NCBI GenBank assembly: GCA_944474755.1
Contig: OX104112.1
Coordinates: 22,842,460 to 22,906,459, forward strand
From: Limnoperna fortunei
Taxonomy: Eukaryota; Mollusca; Bivalvia; Mytilida; Modiolidae
Direction of reading: 5' to 3'
Length of the DNA: 64,000 nt
Program-made: the position numbers and the translations under genes
In this document: positions 47,979-62,700 of the stretch, in pieces
How positions within the stretch are numbered: the stretch's first letter is position 1
Layout: every line of letters begins with the position of its first letter
The notes under the pieces: model-generated
What the model saw: the letters and a program-made list of their open reading frames with translations, nothing else
What the model was told of the DNA's origin: nothing
Databases searched by the model: none

Positions 47979-48120
47979 TGTTTTGTTTGTTTTTTTTGTT
48001 TTGTTTGAATGGTGTTTAACGCTTCTTTCTGCATTTGTTCAGCAATATAGTGACGTCCAGTTTTTATTTGGAGAAGGAAACCAGAGTAACAATTGAAAAT
48101 CACTGTCCGGTAACTGGCAA
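47979..48120 (-). mobile_element. SINE relic forming the root of the satellite
   Basis: The reverse-oriented SINE tail reads TTTGTTTGAATGGTGTTTAA, CGCTTCTTTCTGCATTTGTT, CAGCAATATAGTGACGTCCA and GTTTTTATTTGGAGAAGGAA, then passes without a break into the first 64-bp satellite monomer (48,057-48,120). That monomer still shows SINE features (CCAGAGTAACAATTGAAAAT, CCGGTAACTGGCAAT). The tRNA-like head is absent. Confidence 0.85.
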
Positions 48121-50424
48121 TACGTATGTATTTGGAGGAGGAAGCCTGAGTAACAGTAGAAAATCACCGACAGGAAACTGGCAGTACGTATGTATTTGGA
48201 GGAGGAAGCCTGAGTAACAGTAGATAATCACCGACCGGAAACTGGCAGTACGTATGTATTTGGAGGAGGAAGCCTGAGTAACAGTAGAAAATCAACGACC
48301 GGAAACTGGCAATAAGTATGTATTTGGAGCAGGAAGCCTGAGTAAAAGTAGAAAATCACCAACAGGAAACTGGCAGTACGTATGTATTTGTAGGAGGAAG
48401 CCTGAGTAACAGTACAAAATCACCAACAGGAAACTGGCAGTACGTATGTATTTGGAGCAGGAAGTCTGAGTAACAGTAGAAAATCCCCGACCGGAAATTG
48501 GCAGTACGTATGTATTTGGAGCAGGAAGTCTGAGTAACAATAGAAAATCACCGACCGGAAACTGGCAATACGTATGTATTTGGAGGAGGAAGCCTGAGTA
48601 ACAGTAGAAAATCACCGACCGGAAACTGGCAGTAGGTATGTATTTGGAGCAGGAAGTCTGAGTAAAAGTAGAAAATCACCGACCGGAAACTGGCAATACG
48701 TATGTATTTGGAGGAGGAAGCCTGAGTAACAGTAGAAAATCACCGACCGGAAACTGGCAGTAGGTATGTATTTGGAGCAGGAAGTCTGAGTAAAAGTAGA
48801 AAATCACCGACCGGAAACTGGCAATACGTATGTATTTGGAGGAGGAAGCCTGAGTAACAGTAGAAAATCACCGAACGGAAACTGGCAATACGTATGTATT
48901 TGGAGGAGGAAGCCTGAGTAACAGTAGAAAATCACCGACCGGAAACTGGCAATACGTATGTATTTGGAGGAGGAAGCCTGAGTAACAGTAGAAAATCACC
49001 GACCGGAAACTGGCAATACGTATGTATTTGGAGGAGGAAGCCTGAGTAACAGTAGAAAATCACCGACCGGAAACTGGCAATACGTATGTATTTGGAGGAG
49101 GAAGCCTGAGTAACAGTAGAAAATCACCGACCGGAAACTGGCAATACGTATGTATTTGGAGGAGGAAGCCTGAGTAACAGTAGAAAATCACCAACAGGAA
49201 ACTGGCAGTACGTATGTATTTGGAGGAGGAAGCCCGAGTAACAGTAGAAAATCACCAACAGGAAACTGGCAGTACGTATGTATTTGGAGGAGGAAGCCTG
49301 AGTAACAGTAGAAAATCACCGACAGGAAACTGGCAGTACGTATGTATTTGGAGGAGGAAGCCTGAGTAACAGTAGATAATCACCGACCGGAAACTGGCAG
49401 TACGTATGTATTTGGAGGAGGAAGCCTGAGTAACAGTAGAAAATCAACGACCGGAAACTGGCAATAAGTATGTATTTGGAGCAGGAAGCCTGAGTAAAAG
49501 TAGAAAATCACCAACAGGAAACTGGCAGTACGTATGTATTTGTAGGAGGAAGCCTGAGTAACAGTACAAAATCACCAACAGGAAACTGGCAGTACGTATG
49601 TATTTGGAGCAGGAAGTCTGAGTAACAGTAGAAAATCCCCGACCGGAAATTGGCAGTACGTATGTATTTGGAGCAGGAAGTCTGAGTAACAATAGAAAAT
49701 CACCGACCGGAAACTGGCAATACGTATGTATTTGGAGGAGGAAGCCTGAGTAACAGTAGAAAATCACCGACCGGAAACTGGCAGTAGGTATGTATTTGGA
49801 GCAGGAAGTCTGAGTAAAAGTAGAAAATCACCGACCGGAAACTGGCAATACGTATGTATTTGGAGGAGGAAGCCTGAGTAACAGTAGAAAATCACCGACC
49901 GGAAACTGGCAGTAGGTATGTATTTGGAGCAGGAAGTCTGAGTAAAAGTAGAAAATCACCGACCGGAAACTGGTAATACGTATGTATTTGGAGGAGCAAG
50001 CCTGAGTAACAGTAGAAAATCACCGAACGGAAACTGGCAATACGTATGTATTTGGAGGAGGAAGCCTGAGTAACAGTAGAAAATCACCGACCGGAAACTG
50101 GCAATACGTATGTATTTGGAGGAGGAAGCCTGAGTAACAGTAGAAAATCACCGACCGGAAACTGGCAATACGTATGTATTTGGAGGAGGAAGCCTGAGTA
50201 ACAGTAGAAAATCACCGACCGGAAACTGGCAATACGTATGTATTTGGAGGAGGAAGCCTGAGTAACAGTAGAAAATCACCGACCGGAAACTGGCAATACG
50301 TATGTATTTGGAGGAGGAAGCCTGAGTAACAGTAGAAAATCACCAACAGGAAACTGGCAGTACGTATGTATTTGGAGGAGGAAGCCCGAGTAACAGTAGA
50401 AAATCACCAACAGGAAACTGGCAG
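48121..50424. repeat. Higher-order repeat: 18-mer (1,152 bp), two copies
   Basis: Private variants recur exactly 1,152 bp (18 x 64) apart: GTAGATAATC at 48,219/49,371, GAAAATCCCC at 48,479/49,631 and AGCCCGAG at 49,231/50,383. The two blocks are almost identical. Confidence 0.9.
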
Positions 50425-51419
50425 TACGTATGTATTTGGAGGAGGAAGCCCGAGTAACAGTAGAAAATCACCGACCGGAAACTGGAAGTACGTATGTATT
50501 TGGAGCAGGAAGTCTGAGTAAAAGTAGAAAATCACCGACCGGAAACTGGCAATACGTATGTATTTGGAGGAGGAAGCCTGAGTAAAAGTAGAAAATCACC
50601 GACCGGAAACTGGCAATACGTATGTATTTGGATGAGGAAGCCTGAGTAACAGTAGAAAATCACCGACCGGAAACTGGCAATACGTATGTATTTGGAGGAG
50701 GAAGCCTGAGTAAAAGTAGAAAATCACCAACAGGAAACTGACAGTACGTATGTATTTGGAGGAGGAAGCCCGAGTAACAGTAGAAAATCACCAACAGGAA
50801 ACTGGCAGTACGTATGTATTTGGAGGAGGAAGCCTGAGTAACAGTAGAAAATCACCGACCGGAAGCTGGCAGTACGTATGTATTTGGAGCAGGAAGTCTG
50901 AGTAAAAGTAGAAAATCACCGACAGGAAACTGACAATACGTATGTATTTGGAGGAGGAAGCCTGAGCAACAGTAGAAAATCACCGACCGGAAACTGGCAA
51001 TACGTATGTATTTGGATGAGGAAGCCTGAGTAACAGTAGAAAATCACCAACAGGAAACTGACAATGTGTATGTATTTGGAGGAGGAAGCCTGAGTAACAG
51101 TAGAAAATCACCGACCGGAAACTGGCAATACGTATGTATTTGGAGGAGGAAGCCTGAGTAAAAGTAGAAAATCACCGACCGGAAACTGGCAATATGTATG
51201 TATTTGGAGGAGGAAGCCTGAGTAACGGTAGAAAATCACCGACCGGAAACTGGCAATACGTATGCATTTGGAGGAGGAAGCCTGAGTAACAGTAGAAAAT
51301 CACCAACAGGAAACTGGCAGTACGTATGTATTTGGAGCAGGAAGTCTGAGTAACAGTAGAAAATCACCGACCGGAAACTGGCAATACGTATGTATTTGGA
51401 GGAGGAAGCCTGAGTAACA

Positions 51420-53660
51420 GTAGAAAATCACCGACCGGAAACTGGCAATACGTATGTATTTGGAGGAGGAAGCCTGAGTAACAGTAGAAAATCACCAACA
51501 GGAAACTGACAATGTGTATGTATTTGGAGGAGGAAGCCTGAGTAACAGTAGAAAATCACCGACCGGAAACTGGCAGTACGTATGTATTTGGAGCAGGAAG
51601 TCTGAGTAAAAGTAGAAAATCACCGACCGGAAACTGGCAGTACGTATGTATTTGGAGGAGGAAGCCTGAGTAACAGTAGAAAATCACCAACAGGAAACTG
51701 GCAGTACGTATGTATTTGGAGGAGGAAGCCCGAGTAACAGTAGAAAATCACCAACAGGAAACTGGCAGTACGTATGTATTTGGAGAAGGAAGCCTGAGTA
51801 ACAGTAGAAAATCACCGACCGGAAACTGGCAGTACGTATGTATTTGGAGCAGGAAGTCTGAGTAAAAATAGAAAATCACCGACCGGAAACTGGCAATACG
51901 TATGTATTTGGAGGAGGAAGCCTGAGTAACAGTAGAAAATCACCGACCGGAAACTGGCAATACGTATGTATTTGGAGGAGGAAGCCTGAGTAACAGTAGA
52001 AAATCACCAACAGGAAACTGACAATGTGTATGTATTTGGAGGAGGAAGCCTGAGTAACAGTAGAAAATCACCGACCGGAAACTGGCAGTACGTATATATT
52101 TGGAGGAGGAAGCCTGAGTAACAGTAGAAAATCACCGACCGGAAACTGGCAATACGTATGTATTTGGAGGAGGAAGCCTGAGTAACAGTAGAAAATCACG
52201 TACAGGAAACTGACAATGTGTATGTATTTGGAGGAGGAACCCCGAGTAACAGTAGAAAATCACCGACCGGAAATTGGCAATACGTATGTATTTGGAGGAG
52301 GAAGCCTGAGTAACAGTAGAAAATCACCGACCGGAAACTGGCAATACGTATGTATTTGGAGGAGGAAGCCTGAGTAACAGTAGAAAATCACCGACCGGAA
52401 ACTGGCAATACGTATGTATTTGGAGGAGGAAGCCTGAGTAACAGTAGAAAATCACCGACCGGAAACTGGCAATACGTATGTATTTGGAGGAGGAAGTCTG
52501 AGTAACGGTAGAAAATCACCGACCGGAAACTGGCAATACGTATGTATTTGGAGGAGGAAGCCTGAGTAACAGTAGAAAATCACCAACAGGAAACTGGCAG
52601 TACGTATGTATTTGGAGGAGGAAGCCCGAGTAACAGTAGAAAATCACCAACAGGAAACTGGCAGTACGTATGTATTTGGAGGAGGAAGCCTGAGTAACAG
52701 TAGAAAATCACCGACCGGAAATTGGCAGTACGTATGTATTTGGAGCAGGAAGTCTGAGTAAAAGTAGAAAATCACCGACCGGAAACTGGCAATACGTATG
52801 TATTTGGAGGAGGAAGCCTGAGTAACAGTAGAAAATCACCGACCGGAAACTGGCAATACGTATGTATTTGGAGGAGGAAGCCTGAGTAACAGTAGAAAAT
52901 CACCAACAGGAAACTGACAATGTGTATGTATTTGGAGGAGGAAGCCTGAGTAACAGTAGAAAATCACCGACCGGAAACTGGCAGTACGTATGTATTTGGA
53001 GCAGGAAGTCTGAGTAAAAGTAGAAAATCACCGACCGGAAACTGGCAGTACGTATGTATTTGGAGGAGGAAGCCTGAGTAACAGTAGAAAATCACCAACA
53101 GGAAACTGGCAGTACGTATGTATTTGGAGGAGGAAGCCCGAGTAACAGTAGAAAATCACCAACAGGAAACTGGCAGTACGTATGTATTTGGAGAAGGAAG
53201 CCTGAGTAACAGTAGAAAATCACCGATCGGAAACTGGCAGTACGTATGTATTTGGAGCAGGAAGTCTGAGTAAAAATAGAAAATCACCGACCGGAAACTG
53301 GCAATACGTATGTATTTGGAGGAGGAAGCCTGAGTAACAGTAGAAAATCACCGACCGGAAACTGGCAATACGTATGTATTTGGAGGAGGAAGCCTGAGTA
53401 ACAGTAGAAAATCACCAACAGGAAACTGACAATGTGTATGTATTTGGAGGAGGAAGCCTGAGTAACAGTAGAAAATCACCGACCGGAAACTGGCAGTACG
53501 TATATATTTGGAGGAGGAAGCCTGAGTAACAGTAGAAAACCACCGACCGGAAACTGGCAATACGTATGTATTTGGAGGAGGAAGCCTGAGTAACAGTAGA
53601 AAATCACGTACAGGAAACTGACAATGTGTATGTATTTGGAGGAGGAACCCCGAGTAACAG
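51420..53660. repeat. Higher-order repeat: 22-mer (1,408 bp)
   Basis: Private variants recur 1,408 bp (22 x 64) apart: TGGAGAAGGA at 51,781/53,189, CGTATATATT at 52,091/53,499 and AATCACGTACAGG at ~52,194/53,602. Confidence 0.88.
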
Positions 53661-53689
53661 TAGAAAATCACCGACCGGAAACTGGCAGT

Positions 53690-55090
53690 ACGTATGTATT
53701 TGGAGCAGGAAGTCTGAGTAAAAGTAGAAAATCACCGACCGGAAACTGGCAATACGTATGTATTTGGAGGAGGAAGCCTGAGTAACAGTAGAAAATCACC
53801 GACCGGAAACTGGCAGTACGTATGTATTTGGAGCAGGAAGTTTGAGTAAAAGTAGAAAATCACCGACTGGAAACTGACAATACGTATGTATTTGGAGGAG
53901 GAAGCCTGAGTAACAGTAGAAAATCACCGACCGTAAACTGGCAATACGTATGTATTTGGAGAAGGAAGCCTGAGTAAAAGTAGAAAATCACCGACCGGAA
54001 ACTGACAATACGTATGTATTTGGAGGAGGAAGCCTGAGTAACAGTAGAAAATCACCGACCGGAAACTGACAATACGTATGTATTTGGAGGAGGAAGCCTG
54101 AGTAACAGTAGAAAATCACCTACAGGAAACTGACAATACGTATGTATCTGGAGGAGGAAGCCTCAGTAACAGTAGAAAATCACCTACAGGAAACTGACAA
54201 TGTGTATGTATTTGGAGGAGGAAGCCTGAGTAACATTAGAAAACCACCGACCGGAAACTGGCAATACGTATGTATTTGGAGGAGGAACCCCGAGTAACAG
54301 TAGAAAATCACCAACAGGAAACTGACAATACGTATGTATTTGGAGGAGGAACCCCGAGTAACAGTAGAAAATCACCGACCGGAAACTGGCAGTACGTATG
54401 TATTTGGAGCAGGAAGTCTGAGTAAAAGTAGAAAATCACCGACCGGAAACTGGCAATACGTATGTATTTGGAGGAGGAAGCCTGAGTAACAGTAGAAAAT
54501 CACCGACCGGAAACTGGCAGTACGTATGTATTTGGAGCAGGAAGTTTGAGTAAAAGTAGAAAATCACCGACCGGAAACTGACAATACGTATGTATTTGGA
54601 GGAGGAAGCCTGAGTAACAGTAGAAAATCACCGACCGGAAACTGGCAATACGTATGTATTTGGAGAAGGAAGCCTGAGTAAAAGTAGAAAATCACCGACC
54701 GGAAACTGACAATACGTATGTATTTGGAGGAGGAAGCCTGAGTAACAGTAGAAAATCACCGACCGGAAACTGACAATACGTATGTATTTGGAGGAGGAAG
54801 CCTGAGTAACAGTAGAAAATCACCTACAGGAAACTGACAATACGTATGTATCTGGAGGAGGAAGCCTCAGTAACAGTAGAAAATCACCTACAGGAAACTG
54901 ACAATGTGTATGTATTTGGAGGAGGAAGCCTGAGTAACAGTAGAAAATCACTGACCGGAAACTGACAATACGTGTGTATTTGGAGGAGGAACCCCGAGTA
55001 ACAGTAGAAAATCACCAACAGGAAACTGACAATACGTATGTATTTGGAGGAGGAACCCCGAGTAACAGTAGAAAATCACCAACCGGAAAC
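53690..55090. repeat. Higher-order repeat: 11-mer (704 bp)
   Basis: GGAAGTTTGAGTAAAAG recurs 704 bp (11 x 64) apart at ~53,837 and 54,541. The surrounding variants (TGGAGAAGGAAGCCTGAGTA, GTATCTGGAGGAGGAAGCCT) follow in the same order. Confidence 0.8.
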
Positions 55091-58000
55091 TGGCAATACG
55101 TATGTATTTGGAGGAAGTAGCCTGAGTAACAGTAGAAAATCACCGGCCGGAAACTGACAATACGTATGTATTTGGAGGAGGAAGCCTGAGTAACAGTAGA
55201 AAATCACCTACAGGAAACTGACAATACGTATGTATTTGGAGGAGGAAGCCCGAGTAACAGTAGAAAATCACCAACAGGAAACTGACAATGTGTATGTATT
55301 TGGAGGAGGAAGCCTGAGTAACAGTAGAAAATCACCGACCGGAAACTGACAATACGTGTGTATTTGGAGGAGGAACCCCGAGTAACAGTAGAAAATCACC
55401 AACAGGAAACTGACAATACGTATGTATTTGGAGGGAGAACCCCGAGTAACAGTAGAAAATCACCAACCGGAAACTGGCAATGTGTATGTATTTGGAGGAG
55501 GAAGCCTGAGTAACAGTAGAAAATCACCGACCGGAAACTGACAATGTGTATGTATTTGGAGGAGGAAACCTGAGTAACAGTAGAAAATCACCGACCGGAA
55601 ACTGACAATACGTATGTATTTGGAGGAGGAACCCCGAGTAATAGTAGAAAAACACCGACCGGAAACTGACAATACGTATGTATTTGGAGGAGGAACCCCG
55701 AGTAATAGTAGAAAAACACCGACCGGAAACTGACAATACGTATGTATTTGGAGGAGGAAGCCTAACAGTAGAAAATCACCTACAGGAAACTGACAATACG
55801 TATGTATTTGGAGGAGGAAGCCTGAGTAACAGTAGAAAATCACCGACAGGAAACTGACAATGTGTATGTATTTGGAGGAGGAAGCCTGAGTAACAGTAGA
55901 AAATCACCGACCGGAAACTGACAATGTGTATGTATTTGGAGGAGGAAACCTGAGTAACAGTAGAAAATCACCGACCGGAAACTGACAATACGTGTGTATT
56001 TGGAGGAGAAACCCCGAGTAACAGTAGAAAATCACCAACAGGAAACTGACAATACGTATGTATTTGGAGGAGGAACCCGGAGTAACAGAAGAAAATCACC
56101 AACCGGAAACTGGCAATGTGTATGTATTTGGAGGAGGAAGCCTGAGTAACAGTAGAAAATCACCTACAGGAAACTGACAATACGTATGTATCTGGAGGAG
56201 GAAGCCTGAGTAACAGTAGAAAATCACCGACCGGAAACTGACAATACGTGTGTATTTGGAGGAGGAACCCCGAGTAACAGTAGAAAATCACCAACTGGAA
56301 ACTGACAATACGTATGTATTTGGAGGAGGAACCCCGAGTAACAGTAGAAAATCACCAACCGGAAACTGGCAATACGTATGTATTTAGAGGAGGAAGCCTG
56401 AGTAACAGTAGAAAATCACCGACCGGAAACTGACAATACGTATGTATTTGGAGGTGGAAGCCTGAGTAACAGTAGAAAATCACCTACAGGAAACTGACAA
56501 TGTGTATGTATTTGGAGGAGGAAGCCTCAGTAACAGTAGAAAATCACCGACCGGAAACTGACAATACGTGTGTATTTGGAGCAGGAACCCCGAGTAACAG
56601 TAGAAAATCAGCAACAGGAAACTGACAATACGTATGTATTTGGAGGAGGAACCCCGAGTAACAGTAGAAAATCACCAACCGGAAACTGGCAATGTGTATG
56701 TATTTGGAGGAGGAAGCCTGAGTAACAGTAGAAAATCACCGACCGGAAACTGACAATACGTATGTATTTGGAGGAGGAAGCCTGAGTAACAGTAGAAAAT
56801 CACCTACAGGAAATTGACAATACGTATGTATTTGGAGGAGGAAGCCTGAGTAACAGTAGAAAATCACCTACAGGAAACTGACAATGTGTATGTATTTGGA
56901 GGAGGAAGCCTGAGTAACAGTAGAAAATCACCGACCGGAAACTGACAATACGTGTGTATTTGGAGGAGAAACCCCGAGTAACAGTAGAAAATCACCAACA
57001 GGAAACTGACAATACGTATGTATTTGGAGGAGGAACCCCGAGTAACAGTAGAAAATCACCAACCGGAAACTGGCAATGTGTATGTATTTGGAGGAGGAAG
57101 CCTGAGTAACAGTGGAAAATCACCTAAAGGAAACTGACAATACGTATGTATCTGGAGGAGGAAGCCTGAGTATCAGTAGAAAATCACCTACAGGAAACTG
57201 ACAATGTGTATGTATTTGGAGGAGGAAGCCTGAGTAACAGTAGAAAACCACCGACCGGAAACTGGCAATACGTGTGTATTTGGAGGAGGAACCCCGAGTA
57301 ACGGTAGAAAATCACCAACAGAAAACTGAGGACGTATGTATTTGGAGGAGGAACCCCGAGTAACAGTAGAAAATCACCAACCGGAAACTGGCAATACGTA
57401 TGTATTTGGAGGAGGAAGCCTGAGTAACAGTAGAAAATCACCGACCGGAAACTGACAATACGTATGTATTTGGAGGAGGAAGCCTGAGTAACAGTAGAAA
57501 ATCACCTACAGGAAACTGACAATACGTATGTATTTGGAGGAGGAAGCCTGAGTAACAGTAGAAAATCACCGACAGGAAACTGACAATACGTGTGTATTTG
57601 GAAGAGGAACCCCGAGTAACAGTAGAAAATCACCAACAGGAAACTGACAATACGTATGTATTTGGAGGAGGAAGCCTCAGTAACAGTAGAAAATCACCGA
57701 CCGGAAACTGGCAGTACGTATGTATTTGGAGAAGGAAGTCTGAGTAAAAGTAGAAAATCACCGACCGGAAACTGGCAATACGTATGTATTTGGAGGAGGA
57801 AGCCTGAGTAACAGTAGAAAATCACCGACAGGAAACTGACAATACGTATGTATTTGGAGGAGGAACCCGGAGTAACAGAAGAAAATCACCAACCGGAAAC
57901 TGGCAATGCGTATGTATTTGGAGGAGGAACCCGGAGTAACAGAAGAAAATCACCAACCGGAAACTGGCAATGTGTATGTATTTGGAGGAGGAAGCCTGAG

Positions 58001-59799
58001 TAACAGTAGAAAATCACCTACAGGAAACTGACAATACGTATGTATCTGGAGGAGGAACCCCGAGTAACAGTAGAAAATCACCAACTGGAAACTGACAATA
58101 CGTATGTATTTGGAGGAGGAACCCCGAGTAACAGTAGAAAATCACCAACCGGAAACTGGCAATACGTATGTATTTAGAGGAGGAAGCCGGAGTAACAGTA
58201 GAAAATCACCGACCGGAAACTGACAATACGTATGTATTTGGAGGTGGAAGCCTGAGTAACAGTAGAAAATCACCTACAGGAAACTGACAATGTGTATGTA
58301 TTTGGAGGAGGAAGCCTCAGTAACAGTAGAAAATCACCGACCGGAAACTGACAATACGTGTGTATTTGGAAGAGGAACCCCGAGTAACAGTAGAAAATCA
58401 CCAACAGGAAACTGTCAATACGTATGTATTTGGAGGAGGAAGCCTCAGTAACAGTAGAAAATCACCGACCGGAAACTGGCAGTACGTATGTATTTGGAGC
58501 AGGAAGTCTGAGTAAAAGTAGAAAATCACCGACCGGAAACTGGCAATACGTATGTATTTGGAGGAGGAAGCCTGAGTAACAGTAGAAAATCACCGACAGG
58601 AAACTGGCAGTACGTATGTATTTGGAGGAGGAAGCCTGAGTAACAGTAGAAAATCACCAACAGGAAACTGGCAGTACGTATGTATTTGGAGGAGGAAGCC
58701 CGAGTAACAGTAGAAAATCACCAACAGGAAACTGGCAGTACGTATGTATTTGGAGAAGGAAGCCTGAGTAACAGTAGAAAATCACCGACCGGAAACTGGC
58801 AGTACGTATGTATTTCGAGCAGGAAGTCTGAGTAAAAGTAGAAAATCACCGACCGGAAACTGGCAATACGTATGTATTTGGAGGAGGAAGCCTGAGTAAC
58901 AGTAGAAAATCACCGACCGGAAACTGGCAATACGTATGTATTTGGAGGAGGAAGCCTGAGTAACAGTAGAAAATCACCAACAGGAAACTGACAATGTGTA
59001 TGTATTTGGAGGAGGAACCCCGAGTAACAGTAGAAAATCACCAACCGGAAACTGACAATGTGTATGTATTTGGAGGAGGAAGCCTGAGTAACAGTAGAAA
59101 ATCACCAACAGGAAACTGACAATGTGTATGTATTTGGAGGAGTAACCCCGATTAACAGTAGAAAATCACAGACCGGAAACTGGCAGTACGTATGTATTTG
59201 GAGCAGGAAGTCTGAGTAAAAGTAGAAAATCACCGACCGGAAACTGGCAATACGTATGTATTTGGAGGAGGAAGCCTGAGTAACAGTAGAAAATCACCGA
59301 CCGGAAACTGGCAGTACGTATGTATTTGGAGCAGGAAGTCTGAGAAAAAGTAGAAAAACACCGACCGGAAACTGACAATACGTATGTATTTGGAGGAGGA
59401 AGCCTGAGTAACAGTAGAAAATCACCGACCGGAAACTGGCAATACGTATGTATTTGGAGCAGGAAGCCTGAGTAAAAGTAGAAAATCACCGACCGGAAAC
59501 TGACAATACGTATGTATTTGGAGGAGGAAGCCTGAGTAACAGTAGAAAATCACCAACAGGAAACTGACAATACGTATGTATTTGGAGGAGGAACCCCGAG
59601 TAACAGAAGAAAATCACCAACCGGAAACTGGCAATGTGTATGTATTTGGAGGAGGAAGCCTGAGTAACAGTAGAAAATCACCTACAGGAAACTGACAATG
59701 TGTATGTATTTGGAGGAGGAAGCCTGAGTAACAGTAGAAAATCACCGACCGGAAACTGACAATACGTCTGTATTTGGAGGAGGAACCCCGAGTAACAGT

Positions 59800-62700
59800 A
59801 GAAAATCACCAACAGGAAACTGACAATACGTATGTATTTGGAGGAGGAAGCCTGAGTAACAGTAGAAAATCACCTACAGGAAACTGACAATGTGTATGTA
59901 TTTGGAGGAGGAAGCCTGAGTAACAGTAGAAAATCACCGACCGGAAACTGACAATACGTGTGTATTTGGAGGAGAAACCCCGAGTAACAGTAGAAAATCA
60001 CCAACAGGAAACTGACAATACGTATGTATTTGGAGGAGGAACCCCGAGTAACAGTAGAAAATCACCAACCGGAAACTGGCAATGTGTATGTATTTGGAGG
60101 AGGAAGCCTGAGTAACAGTAGAAAATCACCTACAGGAAACTGACAATACGTATGTATCTGGAGGAGGAAGCCTGAGTAACAGTAGAAAATCACCTACAGG
60201 AAACTGACAATGTGTATGTATTTGGAGGAGGAAGCCTGAGTAACAGTAGAAAATCACCGACCGGAAACTGGCAATACGTGTGTATTTGGAGGAGGAACCC
60301 CGAGTAACAGTAGAAAATCACCAACAGAAAACTGGCAATACGTATGTATTTGGAGGAGGAACCCCGAGTAACAGTAGAAAATCACCAACCGGAAACTGGC
60401 AATACGTATGTATTTGGAGGAGGAAGCCTGAGTAACAGTAGAAAATCACCGACCGGAAACTGACAATACGTATGTATTTGGAGGAGGAAGCCTGAGTAAC
60501 AGTAGAAAATCACCTACAGGAAACTAACAATGTGTATGTATTTGGATGAGGAAGCCTGAGTAACTGTAGAAAATCACCGACCGGAAACTGACAATACGTG
60601 TGTATTTGGAGGAGGAACCCCGAGTAACAGTAGAAAATCACCAACAGGAAACTGACAATACGTATGTATTTGGAGGAGGAAGCCTCAGTAACAGTAGAAA
60701 ATCACCGACCGGAAACTGGCAGTACGTATGTATTTGGAGCAGGAAGTCTGAGTAAAAGTAGAAAATCACCGACCGGAAACTGGCAATACGTATCTATTTG
60801 GAGGAGGAAGCCTGAGTAACAGTAGAAAATCACCGACAGGAAACTGGCAGTACGTATGCATTTGGAGGAGGAAGCCTGAGTAACAGTAGAAAATCACCAA
60901 CAGGAAACTGGCAGTACGTATGTATTTGGAGGAGGAAGCCCGAGTAACAGTAGAAAATCACCAACAGGAAACTGGCAGTACGTATGTATTTGGAGAAGGA
61001 AGCCTCAGTAACAGTAGAAAATCACCGACCGGAAACTGGCAGTACGTATGTATTTCGAGCAGGAAGTCTGAGTAAAAGTAGAAAATCACCGACCGGAAAC
61101 TGGCAATACGTATGTATTTGGAGGAGGAAGCCTGAGTAACAGTAGAAAATCACCGACCGGAAACTGGCAATACGTATGTATTTGGAGGAGGAAGCCTTAG
61201 TAACAGTAGAAAATCACCAACAGGAAACTGACAATGTGTATGTATTTGGAGGAGGAAGCCTGAGTAACAGTAGAAAATCACCGACCGGAAACTGGCAATA
61301 CGTATGTATTTGGAGGAGGAAGCCTGAGTAACAGTAGAAAATCACCAACAGGAAACTGACAATGTGTATGTATTTGGAGGAGGAACCCCGAGTAACAGTA
61401 GAAAATCACCGACCGGAAACTGGCAGTACGTATGTATTTGGAGCAGGAAGTCTGAGTAAAAGTAGAAAATCACCGACCGGAAACTGGCAATACGTATGTA
61501 TTTGGAGGAGGAAGCCTGAGTAACAGTAGAAAATCACCAACAGGAAACTGACAATGTGTATGTATTTGGAGGAGGTACCCCGATTAACAGTAGAAAATCA
61601 CAGACCGGAAACTGGCAGTACGTATATATTTGGAGCAGGAAGTCTGAGTAAAAGTAGAAAATCACCGACCGGAAACTGGCAATACGTATGTATTTGGAGG
61701 AGGAAGCCTGAGTAACAGTAGAAAATCACCGACCGGAAACTGGCAGTACGTATGTATTTGGAGCAGGAAGTCTGAGTAAAAGTAGAAAAACACCGACCGG
61801 AAACTGACAATACGTATGTATTTGGAGGAGGAAGCCTGAGTAACAGTAGAAAATCACCGACCGGAAACTGGCAATACGTATGTATTTGGAGCAGGAAGCC
61901 TGAGTAAAAGTAGAAAATCACCGACCGGAAACTGACAATACGTATGTATTTGGAGGAGGAAGCCTGAGTAACAGTAGAAAATCACCAACAGGAAACTGAC
62001 AATACGTATGTATTTGGAGGAGGAACCCCGAGTAACAGAAGAAAATCACCAACCGGAAACTGGCAATGTGTATGTATTTGGAGGAGGAAGCCTGAGTAAC
62101 AGTAGAAAATCACCTACAGGAAACTGACAATGTGTATGTATTTGGAGGAGGAAGCCTGAGTAACAGCAGAAAATCACCTACAGGAAACTGACAATACGTA
62201 TGTATCTGGAGGAGGAAGCCTGAGTAACAGTAGAAAATCACCTACAGGAAACTGACAATGTGTATGTATTTGGAGGAGGAAGCCTGAGTAACAGTAGAAA
62301 ATCACCGACCGGAAACTGGCAATACGTGTGTATTTGGAGGAGGAACCCCGAGTAACAGTAGAAAATCACCAACAGAAAACTGGCAATACGTATGTATTTG
62401 GAGGAGGAACCCCGAGTAACAGTAGAAAATCACCAACCGGAAACTGGCAATACGTATGTATTTGGAGGAGGAAGCCTGAGTAACAGTAGAAAATCACCGA
62501 CCGGAAACTGACAATACGTATGTATTTGGAGGAGGAAGCCTGAGTAACAGTAGAAAATCACCTACAGGAAACTGACAATGTGTATGTATTTGGATGAGGA
62601 AGCCTGAGTAACTGTAGAAAATCACCGACCGGAAACTGACAATACGTGTGTATTTGGAGGAGGAACCCCGAGTAACAGTAGAAAATCACCAACAGGAAAC

